49,269 bases of DNA from Acididesulfobacillus acetoxydans (lineage in GTDB: Bacteria > Bacillota > Desulfitobacteriia > Desulfitobacteriales > Desulfitobacteriaceae), in assembly GCF_900016645.1 (NCBI RefSeq), contig NZ_CDGJ01000115.1. One strand, given 5' to 3'. The notes under the pieces were generated by a model, which worked only from the letters and a program-made list of their open reading frames with translations, had not been told where the DNA came from and did not search any database. Made by a program: the position numbers and the translations under genes. Numbering within the stretch: the stretch's first letter is position 1; every line of letters starts with the position of its first letter. Below are positions 42,624-49,269 of the stretch, in pieces.

Positions 42624-42717
42624 AGAAAAAACAATCTATTGTGTTCTGCGCGGGAAAAAATAGAGGCCGTTTGCAGTTCGGCACAAAGGGCTTGCGACAG
42701 TGGGAAGGGGAGGAAAA

Positions 42718-44391
42718 ATGGAAGAAGGCGGCGGTGGCCTGGCCACAGAGAAGGAGATTTGGGAAAAGCGTCATTTCCGAGGAGGAAAGAACGCAGAACG
42801 CCAGGAGACATTCCGGACAGATTCGGATCTGTCCATTGCCAGGGTCTATACCCCGTCAGACCTGGAGGGGATGGATTATGCGGAGGATTTGGGCTTTCCG
42901 GGGGAGTATCCCTACACGCGGGGAATTCGCCCGAACATGTACCGGGGCCGGTTCTGGACAATGCGTCAGTATGCCGGCTTCGGTACCGCGGAGGAAACCA
43001 ACAGTCGGTTCAAATACCTTCTGGCGCAGGGTCAGACCGGTCTCAGCGTGGCTTTTGACCTCGTGACTCAAATCGGCTATGACTCGGATGACCCTTTGGC
43101 AGAGGGAGAAGTGGGCAAAGTCGGGGTAGCCATAGACTCGTTGGCCGATATGGAGGTTCTCTTCGCCGGGATCCCTCTGGACAAAGTCAGTACGTCGATG
43201 ACCATCAATGCCCCGGCCGCCGTCCTGCTGGCTATGTACGTCGCTGTGGCGGAAAAGCGGGGGATTGGGCCAGAGAAACTGGTCGGGACGATTCAGAATG
43301 ACATTTTGAAAGAGTATATGGCGAGGGGAACTTATATTTTCCCTCCGGCCCCTTCTATGCGGTTGATCACCGACGTTTTCCAGTATTGCGCTCAAAATCT
43401 GCCCAACTGGAACACGATCAGCATCAGCGGCTATCATATTCGGGAGGCGGGAGCCACGGCAGTGCAGGAAGTCGCTTTTACCCTGGCGGACGGAATCGCC
43501 TATGTTCAAGCAGCCATCGACTCCGGACTGAAGGTGGATGATTTTGCTCCGCGTCTTTCCTTTTTCTTCGGCGCCCACGCTGATTTTTTCGAAGAGATCG
43601 CCAAGTTCCGGGCTGCCCGGCGCATTTGGGCAAAAATCATGCGCGAACGTTTTGGGGCTGTCGACGCGAAATCCTTGATGCTGCGTTTTCATACCCAAAC
43701 CGCCGGTTCGACTTTGACTGCCCAGCAGCCGGAGGTGAACACCGTCCGGGTTGCGTTTCAGGCTCTGAGTGCGATTCTCGGCGGGACACAGTCCCTGCAT
43801 ACCAATGCTTGGGATGAGGCGTTGGCTCTGCCGACGGAAAGTTCGGCCCTCCTGGCTTTACGCACCCAACAGGTGATTGCCCACGAATTGGGAGTGGCGG
43901 ACTCCGTGGATCCCCTGGCCGGATCTTACCTGCTGGAAAAGTTGACGAACGACCTGGAGGAGGAGGTCTGGCGTAAGCTGGACAAAATCGATGAACTTGG
44001 GGGGGCGGTGCGGGCCATCGAGTTGGGTTTCCAACAAAAGGAGATACAGGCCAGCGCTTATCGCTATCAAATGGAGATCGAGCAGGGAAAAAAGGTGGTC
44101 GTCGGGGTCAATAAATTTGCCGGTGAGGAAACTCCTCCCCAAGGACTTTGGCGAACCGATCCCCAGGTGGAAACTGATCAAAAAGAAAAACTGGCTCTTC
44201 TGAAAAAAGGACGGAGTGCGGCTGTGGTGAAGGCCCATTTGGAGCAGCTGCAGAGGGCGGCGGCAGGGGAAGAGAACCTTATGCCCTATCTGATGGCCGC
44301 GGTGCGCGATTATGTTACATTGGGAGAAATCTGCGGCGTCTTGCGCGAAGTATTCGGTTCCTATGAGAAGGATAGTTTTGTCAGAGGTTAG
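42718..44391 (+). CDS. Methylmalonyl-CoA mutase, large (catalytic) subunit
   Basis: A 557-residue TIM-barrel subunit that, with the B12-binding subunit, interconverts (R)-methylmalonyl-CoA and succinyl-CoA. Landmarks are YPYTRGIRPNMYRGRFWTMRQYAGFGTAEETN near the N-terminus, GLSVAFDLVTQIGYDSDDP, TISISGYHIREAGA, RFHTQTAGSTLTAQQPEVN and GGTQSLHTNAWDEALALPT. It stops before a cobalamin domain, which is encoded by the next gene, the split form found in archaea and many Clostridia. GGGGAGG precedes ATG 42718; the frame is open to 42700. First gene of the pathway operon. Confidence 0.94.
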   Translation: MEEGGGGLATEKEIWEKRHFRGGKNAERQETFRTDSDLSIARVYTPSDLEGMDYAEDLGFPGEYPYTRGIRPNMYRGRFWTMRQYAGFGTAEETNSRFKYLLAQGQTGLSVAFDLVTQIGYDSDDPLAEGEVGKVGVAIDSLADMEVLFAGIPLDKVSTSMTINAPAAVLLAMYVAVAEKRGIGPEKLVGTIQNDILKEYMARGTYIFPPAPSMRLITDVFQYCAQNLPNWNTISISGYHIREAGATAVQEVAFTLADGIAYVQAAIDSGLKVDDFAPRLSFFFGAHADFFEEIAKFRAARRIWAKIMRERFGAVDAKSLMLRFHTQTAGSTLTAQQPEVNTVRVAFQALSAILGGTQSLHTNAWDEALALPTESSALLALRTQQVIAHELGVADSVDPLAGSYLLEKLTNDLEEEVWRKLDKIDELGGAVRAIELGFQQKEIQASAYRYQMEIEQGKKVVVGVNKFAGEETPPQGLWRTDPQVETDQKEKLALLKKGRSAAVVKAHLEQLQRAAAGEENLMPYLMAAVRDYVTLGEICGVLREVFGSYEKDSFVRG

Positions 44392-44402
44392 GGGGGCAGG
44401 AG

Positions 44403-44807
44403 ATGGAGGACCAGCGGAGAATTCGGGTTCTGATCGGCAAAGTGGGATTGGACGGGCACGACCGAGGGGCAAAAGTTATCGCTCAGGCTTTGAGGGATGC
44501 GGGAATGGAAGTGATTTACACAGGCTTGCGCCAGACGCCGGCCCAAATCGTGGAAGCGGCTTTGCAAGAGGACGTGCAGGCGATCGGGATCAGCATTCTA
44601 TCTGGAGCGCACAAGCACCTTCTTCCGAAAATAACGGAGTTGTTGGCAGCGGAAGGAGCGGAAGATATCCCGGTCATAGCGGGAGGGGTAATTCCTTATG
44701 AAGACCGGGACTTCCTGGAGAAGTCCGGAATCAGGAGAATATTCAGCCCCGGAACTGTGACTGCTGAAATCGTCCGTTTTGTTCAGCAACTGGCCCGGCA
44801 GGGGTGA
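44403..44807 (+). CDS. Methylmalonyl-CoA mutase, small (cobalamin-binding) subunit
   Basis: A 134-residue B12-binding domain. The base-off/His-on signature DGHDRG (DxHxxG) is at about residues 18-23, followed by GISILSGAHKHL and VIAGGVIPYEDRDFL, which contact the nucleotide tail. ATG 44403 lies 11 bp after the large-subunit gene with GGGGCAGGAG in between. It depends on adenosylcobalamin, whose final assembly genes (cobTUS) are at 14-16.6 kb. A MeaB-type chaperone gene, often next in such operons, is not here. Confidence 0.93.
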   Translation: MEDQRRIRVLIGKVGLDGHDRGAKVIAQALRDAGMEVIYTGLRQTPAQIVEAALQEDVQAIGISILSGAHKHLLPKITELLAAEGAEDIPVIAGGVIPYEDRDFLEKSGIRRIFSPGTVTAEIVRFVQQLARQG

Positions 44808-45110
44808 ATTTACCTGCACTACTTATTTCAGATTATTTCAGATTATTTCAGAAGATTCCCTTAGAGGGAATCTTAGGATGAGTTCAGAAGTTAATTCTAA
44901 AGTGAATATTTGGTCTCACCGGCGGCTCCGGAAAAGCGGTATGAGAGAGCAACTCAATATTGAGATGCATCCAGGCAAATGCCTTCGAGACAGAGATGCA
45001 TCCGAGCACGGAGACGCATGTGACACAGAGACGCGTGTGACATGGAGACGCATGCGACCAAAATGTTCCCGAGAAAAGGTCATTGAGTTCCTGAGGGGAG
45101 AGGAGTACTT
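44808..45110. repeat. Intergenic repeats between mutase and epimerase genes
   Basis: Contents in order: a 10-bp direct repeat (ATTTCAGATT, two and a half copies, 44824-44849); a hairpin AGATTCCCT-TAG-AGGGAATCT (about 44854-44874) without a strong T-run; and a purine-rich array in which GAGATGCATC/GAGACGCATG recurs at 44962, 44993, 45011, 45028 and 45045, the last steps being 18, 17 and 17 bp. I see no convincing gene. Confidence 0.6.
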
Positions 45111-45524
45111 GTGAAAGGTCAGTTCAAGCCGGATCATCTTGACCATATTGGAATTGCCGTAGCGGATTTGGAGGAAGCCCTTAATCTTTATGAAAGACTG
45201 GGTTTGATTTGTGAAGGCCGTGAGGAAGTACCCGGACAAAAAGTCAATACCGCTGTCCTGCCTCTGGGCCGGACCCGTTTGGAACTTTTGCAGCCGACCC
45301 AGGCGGACAGTCCGATAGGGAAGTTTTTGGCCCAGCGAGGACCGGGGGTGCACCACTTAGCCCTGGCTGTGGAAGACATCGAGGGAAAGCTGAGGGAGTT
45401 GAAAGAGCAGGGATTCCGAGTCATTGACGAAGAGCCTAGACCGGGAGCCGGCGGGAGCAGGGTTGCTTTTCTGCATCCCAAAGGAACCCTGGGGACTCTG
45501 ATTGAGCTGGTAGAGCGTTCTTAA
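45111..45524 (+). CDS. mce: Methylmalonyl-CoA epimerase
   Basis: A 137-residue vicinal-oxygen-chelate fold protein that interconverts (S)- and (R)-methylmalonyl-CoA. Metal-ligand and catalytic motifs are LDHIGIAVADLEEAL, LELLQPTQADSPIGKFL, GVHHLALAVEDI and GTLIELVE; two His, two Glu and the acid/base Glu are in place. GTG 45111 follows GGGAGAGGAG. It links the mutase to the (S)-specific carboxylase encoded immediately downstream. Confidence 0.93.
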   Translation: MKGQFKPDHLDHIGIAVADLEEALNLYERLGLICEGREEVPGQKVNTAVLPLGRTRLELLQPTQADSPIGKFLAQRGPGVHHLALAVEDIEGKLRELKEQGFRVIDEEPRPGAGGSRVAFLHPKGTLGTLIELVERS

Positions 45525-45562
45525 ACCTGTGCAGCGGGCCGGAGATTATGGAGGGAATACTG

Positions 45563-47110
45563 TTGAGCATTGAAAAGCAATTGCAGGAACTGAATCACTT
45601 GCGGGAAGCGGTGAAGCTGGGCGGGGGACAGGCGCGCATCAAAAGACAGCACGACAATGGCAAGCTCACGGCCCGGGAGAGGATAGAACTGCTTCTGGAC
45701 GAAAACAGCTTTGTAGAGACGGATGCTTTCACGAAGGGGGAGACTGGCGACTTTACCAAACCGGACGTGGAAAATCTGGGAGAAGGAGTTGTAACTGGGT
45801 ATGGCACGATCGAGGGACGTTTGGTCTTTCTCTTTTCTCAGGATTTTACGGTGTTTGGAGGGGCGCTCGGCGAACTGCACGCGCGAAAGATCTGTAAAGT
45901 CATGGACTTGGCGGTGAAAAACGGGGCGCCGTTCATCGGCCTGAACGATTCAGGGGGGGCGCGAATTCAGGAAGGGGTAAACGCTCTCTCCGCTTACGGG
46001 GATATTTTTTACCGTAATACTCTGGCGTCAGGGGTGATTCCCCAGATTTCCGTGATCATGGGGCCCTGTGCCGGCGGGGCCGTCTATTCACCGGCCATTA
46101 CGGATTTTGTGTTCATGGTGGAACAAACCAGCCAGATGTTTATTACCGGACCTCAGGTAATCAAGTCGGTCACGGGGGAAGATGTCAGCACTGAAGAACT
46201 GGGAGGTGCTTTAGCCCACAACAGGGTGAGCGGGGTCGCCAGTTTTATGGGGCAAAACGAAGAGGATACCCTGGAAAGGGTCAGGCATCTGCTCAGTTAT
46301 ATTCCTCAAAACAATATGGAGGAGACGCCCTGGGTGGAACCGGTGGCTTCGGTTGCCCGGGAGGACGAACTCCTCCGCGTCGTACCCCTGGAGCCGACCC
46401 GGCAGTACGATGTGCGGGATGTCATCCGTTTGACGGTGGATGGTGGAGACCTTTTCGAGGTTCACCAGTACTTTGCCCAGAATGTGGTGACTTGTTTTGC
46501 CCGTTTAGACGGCATCAGCGTAGGAATTGTGGCCAATCAGCCCAAATACCTGGCCGGTTGCCTGGATATCGACGGCTCAGACAAAATCGCCCGCTTTGTC
46601 CGCTTTTGCGATTGTTTTAATATTCCCCTGATTACGCTGGAAGACGTGCCCGGTTTTCTGCCGGGTACGGACCAGGAATACCGGGGGATCATTCGTCACG
46701 GCGCCAAAATCCTTTACGCCTATTCCGAAGCGACCGTTCCCAAAATCACTCTGATCCTGCGCAAGGCGTACGGAGGCGCTTATGTGGCCATGTGCAGCCG
46801 TTCCCTGGGAGCCGACGTGGCCCTGGCCTGGCCAACGGCGGAGATTGCGGTCATGGGTCCGGACGGGGCGGCCAATATTATTTTCCGGGATGAGATCAAG
46901 AATGCCGCCGACCCCGCGGCGATGATGCGGCAAAGGACGGACGAGTACCGGCAGAAGTTCGCCAACCCCTATGTGGCGGCTGCCCGCGGACTGGTGGACG
47001 ACGTGATCGATCCGCGGGAAACGCGGCGGCGTTTGATCGACAGCTTGCATATGTCACTGCAAAAGCGGGAAACCCGGCCCAGAAAAAAACATGGCAATAT
47101 TCCCTTTTAG
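45563..47110 (+). CDS. Propionyl-/methylmalonyl-CoA carboxyltransferase subunit
   Basis: A 515-residue carboxyltransferase of the crotonase fold, the biotin-dependent PccB/MmdA/12S family. The acyl-CoA site is SGGARIQEGVNALSAYGDIF, followed by PQISVIMGPCAGGAVYSPAITDFVFMV. The carboxybiotin half has PGFLPGTDQEYRGIIRHGAK and RKAYGGAYVAMCSR. Start is TTG 45563, 7 nt after GGAGGG; ATG 45548 is possible but badly spaced. With the next two genes it makes a complete acyl-CoA carboxylase, probably for propionyl-CoA given the epimerase and mutase upstream. No sodium-pump decarboxylase membrane subunit is present. Confidence 0.92.
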   Translation: MSIEKQLQELNHLREAVKLGGGQARIKRQHDNGKLTARERIELLLDENSFVETDAFTKGETGDFTKPDVENLGEGVVTGYGTIEGRLVFLFSQDFTVFGGALGELHARKICKVMDLAVKNGAPFIGLNDSGGARIQEGVNALSAYGDIFYRNTLASGVIPQISVIMGPCAGGAVYSPAITDFVFMVEQTSQMFITGPQVIKSVTGEDVSTEELGGALAHNRVSGVASFMGQNEEDTLERVRHLLSYIPQNNMEETPWVEPVASVAREDELLRVVPLEPTRQYDVRDVIRLTVDGGDLFEVHQYFAQNVVTCFARLDGISVGIVANQPKYLAGCLDIDGSDKIARFVRFCDCFNIPLITLEDVPGFLPGTDQEYRGIIRHGAKILYAYSEATVPKITLILRKAYGGAYVAMCSRSLGADVALAWPTAEIAVMGPDGAANIIFRDEIKNAADPAAMMRQRTDEYRQKFANPYVAAARGLVDDVIDPRETRRRLIDSLHMSLQKRETRPRKKHGNIPF

Positions 47111-47122
47111 GAGATGAGGCAG

Positions 47123-48637
47123 TTGTTCAGTAAAATCTTAGTGGCCAACAGGGGGGAGATTTCCGTACGGGTTATCCGGACCTGCCGGGAAATGGGCATA
47201 AAGACAGTCGCAGTCTATTCGGAAGTCGATCAGGCCGCCCTGCACGTGCGGCTGGCCGATGAGGCAGTAAAAGCCCCGGGCGTGCGCGGTTACCTGGACA
47301 TTGACTTTATGGTGAGTGCCGCCCTGAAGACCGGAGCCGAGGCCATCCATCCCGGTTACGGTTTTCTGGCGGAAAACCCGCAGTTTGCGGTTGCCTGCCG
47401 GGAGGCCGGACTGGTTTTTATCGGGCCGGAGGCCCAGGCCATGGAGCGGATGGGGGATAAGGCGCGGGCACGGGAAAGCATGCTTGCGGCCGGCGTCCCG
47501 GTGACACCGGGCACGCAGGGAGTGCTGGAAAGCGAAGAGGAAGCGTTCCGCGTGGCCCGCCGGATCGGTTTTCCCGTATTGGTCAAGGCGGTGGCCGGGG
47601 GCGCAGGCAGAGGTATGCGCCTGGCCCGGCAGGAGGGAGAACTCGGAGCGGCCCTGGCAGCGGCCCGTTCGGAGGCCCTGGCCTCCTTTGGCAATCCGCA
47701 GCTCTACCTGGAGAAATACCTCGGCGGTTGCCGGCATATTGAGGTGCAAATCCTGGCTGATAATTACGGTAACGCGGTTCACCTGGGTGAGCGGGAATGC
47801 TCCATCCAAAGGCGCAATCAAAAACTGCTTGAAGAGTCGCCTTCCCCGGCTGTTGACGTCACCTTGAGGGAACAGTTGGGAAGGGTCGCCGTCACGGCTG
47901 CCAAAGCGGTGGGCTATCAAGGAGCAGGGACGATCGAGTTTCTTCTCGACAAGAACCGGAATTTTCATTTTATGGAGATGAATACGCGCATCCAGGTCGA
48001 GCACCCGGTGACTGAATTGGTCTCGGGTCTGGATATGGTCAGGGAGCAAATTCGCATCGCGGCCGGAGAGCCTTTGGGTTACAGTCAGGCGGACATTCGT
48101 CTGAACGGCTGGGCCATGGAATGCAGGGTTAACGCCGAAGACCCGGTAACTTTCCTGCCGTCCCCAGGCGAAATCACTTTCTGCCGTCTGCCGGGCGGGT
48201 TTGGCGTACGGGTGGATACTGCTGTCTTTGGGGGCGAAACGGTGTCCCCCTTTTATGATTCCTTGATCGCTAAAGTCCTGGTTCATGCCGGGACCCGCAA
48301 CCAAGCCTTGGGCCGGATGAGGCGGGCGTTAGAGGAATTCGAAGTGCGCGGCGTCAAAACTACGATCCCTTTTCACCTTAAAATATTGCTTCATCCCGAT
48401 TTCCAAAACGGGGAGTTTGATACCGGCTTTATTGCCGGGAAAATGACGGAAAACACAGACAATGCCGTTTCGCCGGCGGGGATGAACCCTGAAGTCGTGG
48501 CAGCTATCAGCGCGGCTCTGAGAATGTATGGGGTGAACAGCGGCGAGGGGTGGGTCCTGAGAAAGATCCGCCCCACAGGCAGGAACTGTTCTTCGTGGCG
48601 TCTGGCCGGGCTTTACGAGCGCATGGGAGGCATTTGA
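47123..48637 (+). CDS. Biotin carboxylase subunit of acyl-CoA carboxylase
   Basis: A 504-residue ATP-grasp enzyme that carboxylates biotin on the carrier protein. It opens FSKILVANRGEISVRVIRTCREMGI and has HPGYGFLAENPQFA, the Gly-rich ATP loop KAVAGGAGRGMRLA, and MEMNTRIQVEHPVTELVSGLDMV with the catalytic Glu/Arg. Start is TTG 47123, 9 nt after AGGAG; the ATG at 47114 overlaps the binding site itself. The last 50 or so residues (from about 450) are not conserved. It follows the carboxyltransferase by 12 bp. Confidence 0.93.
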   Translation: MFSKILVANRGEISVRVIRTCREMGIKTVAVYSEVDQAALHVRLADEAVKAPGVRGYLDIDFMVSAALKTGAEAIHPGYGFLAENPQFAVACREAGLVFIGPEAQAMERMGDKARARESMLAAGVPVTPGTQGVLESEEEAFRVARRIGFPVLVKAVAGGAGRGMRLARQEGELGAALAAARSEALASFGNPQLYLEKYLGGCRHIEVQILADNYGNAVHLGERECSIQRRNQKLLEESPSPAVDVTLREQLGRVAVTAAKAVGYQGAGTIEFLLDKNRNFHFMEMNTRIQVEHPVTELVSGLDMVREQIRIAAGEPLGYSQADIRLNGWAMECRVNAEDPVTFLPSPGEITFCRLPGGFGVRVDTAVFGGETVSPFYDSLIAKVLVHAGTRNQALGRMRRALEEFEVRGVKTTIPFHLKILLHPDFQNGEFDTGFIAGKMTENTDNAVSPAGMNPEVVAAISAALRMYGVNSGEGWVLRKIRPTGRNCSSWRLAGLYERMGGI

Positions 48638-48676
48638 AAAGTGGGGCGGGAAAAATGGGTGGCGGAGGAGAGAGAT

Positions 48677-49012
48677 ATGAAAAAATTCAGGATTAAAGTC
48701 AACGGTCAGGAATACGAAGTCGAAGTAGAAGAAATCGGCCAAGAAAAGCCGAGTCAAGGGCCGTCGCCCAAGTCGTTTTCGTCCCAGCCCTCGGCTGGGA
48801 ACGGAAACATCGTGGCGCCGATGCCGGGTGTGGTGACAGCCGTCAAGATCAAGGCGGGAGATTTGGTCCGGAGCGAGCAGCCTCTCCTGACCTTGGAGGC
48901 CATGAAAATGGAGAATGAAATTCCGGCGGACCGGAGCGGTGTGGTCAAAGAAGTCCTGGTGAAAGAGGGGCAGGGCGTTGGGGCCGGGGAACTGCTCGTG
49001 GTCATTGTCTGA
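48677..49012 (+). CDS. Biotin carboxyl carrier protein
   Basis: A 111-residue carrier. An N-terminal strand region (KKFRIKVNGQEYEVEVEEI) and a Pro/Ser/Gln linker precede the biotinyl domain, with biotinylation at EAMKMEN, preceded by APMPGVVTAVKIKAGD and followed by VKEVLVKEGQGVGAGELLVVI. ATG 48677 follows GGAGGAGAG. It resembles the gamma/biotin subunits of methylmalonyl-CoA decarboxylases as well as carboxylase carriers, so the complex could in principle run in either direction. Confidence 0.92.
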   Translation: MKKFRIKVNGQEYEVEVEEIGQEKPSQGPSPKSFSSQPSAGNGNIVAPMPGVVTAVKIKAGDLVRSEQPLLTLEAMKMENEIPADRSGVVKEVLVKEGQGVGAGELLVVIV

Positions 49013-49203
49013 AGATGCAGTCGCAACCGGGTTGAAACGGCAGAGAGAAACCTGACTGTAACAAGACCCTGACAGAAGGATGGTTCTTGGTTGCATGTTG
49101 AGTCGGATTGTGTTATAAGAAGGCTTGTGAGGTCGGACCTCCTTATCAGTGCGGCAGCTTTCATAAAGAGGTCCGCTTCCAAGCGGGGAAGGAGTGAAGG
49201 CTT

Positions 49204-49269
49204 TTGCTCAGAGAATACTGGCGAACAGGCGAAGGGGTGTTTCGACGACGGCGCCAAAGGTATATAAAA
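49204..49269 (+). CDS. Start of an unidentified gene running off the window
   Basis: TTG 49204 lies 10-12 nt after AAGGAG, and the frame stays open for 22 codons to the window end. The predicted start is hydrophilic and very basic (LREYWRTGEGVFRRRRQRYIK). TTGCAT-N17-TATAAG upstream (about 49092-49120) could be its promoter, and a GAGGTC/GACCTC-type inverted repeat lies in the leader. The product cannot be identified from this fragment. Confidence 0.4.
   Translation, partial: MLREYWRTGEGVFRRRRQRYIK

Noticed and set aside
44779..45114. Open frame of 111 codons between mutase and epimerase genes
   Set aside because: It translates the tandem repeats into low-complexity sequence, has no good binding site, and overlaps the mutase end.
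47138..48304. Minus-strand open frame of 388 codons
   Set aside because: Antisense to the conserved biotin carboxylase gene, with no family features.

Overview
This window looks like a piece of the chromosome of a spore-forming, anaerobic member of the Firmicutes, probably a Clostridia/Peptococcaceae-type organism. That is an inference. It rests on a small acid-soluble spore protein gene, AddAB instead of RecBCD, a HrcA/CIRCE site, a Mn2+ (yybP-ykoY) and a cobalamin riboswitch, a RocR-like sigma-54 activator beside lysine 2,3-aminomutase, and a split B12-dependent methylmalonyl-CoA mutase. The DNA is moderately GC-rich, with strong AGGAGG-type ribosome binding sites and many UUG start codons. 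No rRNA, CRISPR array, prophage or intact transposon is visible.

Layout. 0-1 kb: remnant of an Rpn-type nuclease gene and a tRNA-Leu(CAG) with consensus promoter and terminator. 1-7.3 kb: DMT exporter, lysine 2,3-aminomutase (kamA) behind a consensus sigma-54 promoter, its probable activator, a UbiX-like flavin prenyltransferase and an HD-GYP protein; a degenerate 16-17 bp tandem repeat array lies between the activator and kamA. 7.3-10 kb: a thioredoxin-domain (DUF255/YyaL) gene interrupted exactly at its CxxC active site, next to hairpin-rich DNA resembling IS200/IS605 ends. 10-14 kb: GDSL hydrolase, cupin, a Mn2+ riboswitch with no obvious target, PspA and a Tim44-like protein. 14-17 kb: cobS-cobU-cobT under a cobalamin riboswitch. 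17-20.3 kb: pstC-pstA-pstB-phoU behind four perfectly phased Pho boxes, without pstS. 20-27 kb: asparagine synthase, cardiolipin synthase, a small coiled-coil protein, a second IS605-like end cluster, SASP, release factor 3 and a 35-residue Cys-rich mini-protein. 27-34.4 kb: flavin reductase, cupin, an orphan P-loop ATPase, groES and glutaredoxin under CIRCE, an ECF sigma factor with a DUF4349 membrane partner, a YitT protein and XdhC. 34.5-42.6 kb: addB-addA, with AddA enlarged by low-complexity inserts. 42.7-49 kb: methylmalonyl-CoA mutase large and small subunits, epimerase, and carboxyltransferase, biotin carboxylase and biotin carrier subunits, forming a propionyl-CoA/succinyl-CoA route. 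A new gene begins at the right edge.

How it fits together. The cob genes complete adenosylcobalamin, which the mutase needs. The carboxylase and epimerase supply or drain its substrate, so the right end encodes most of the methylmalonyl-CoA pathway. KamA plus a sigma-54 activator points to controlled lysine/beta-lysine metabolism. PspA, the Tim44-like protein, GroES and glutaredoxin suggest envelope and protein-stress responses. The most unusual points are the interrupted thioredoxin gene with matched TCT codons, the CIRCE-controlled glutaredoxin-groES unit without groEL, the stranded Mn2+ riboswitch, the Cys-rich mini-protein, and the degenerate purine-rich tandem repeats between genes.
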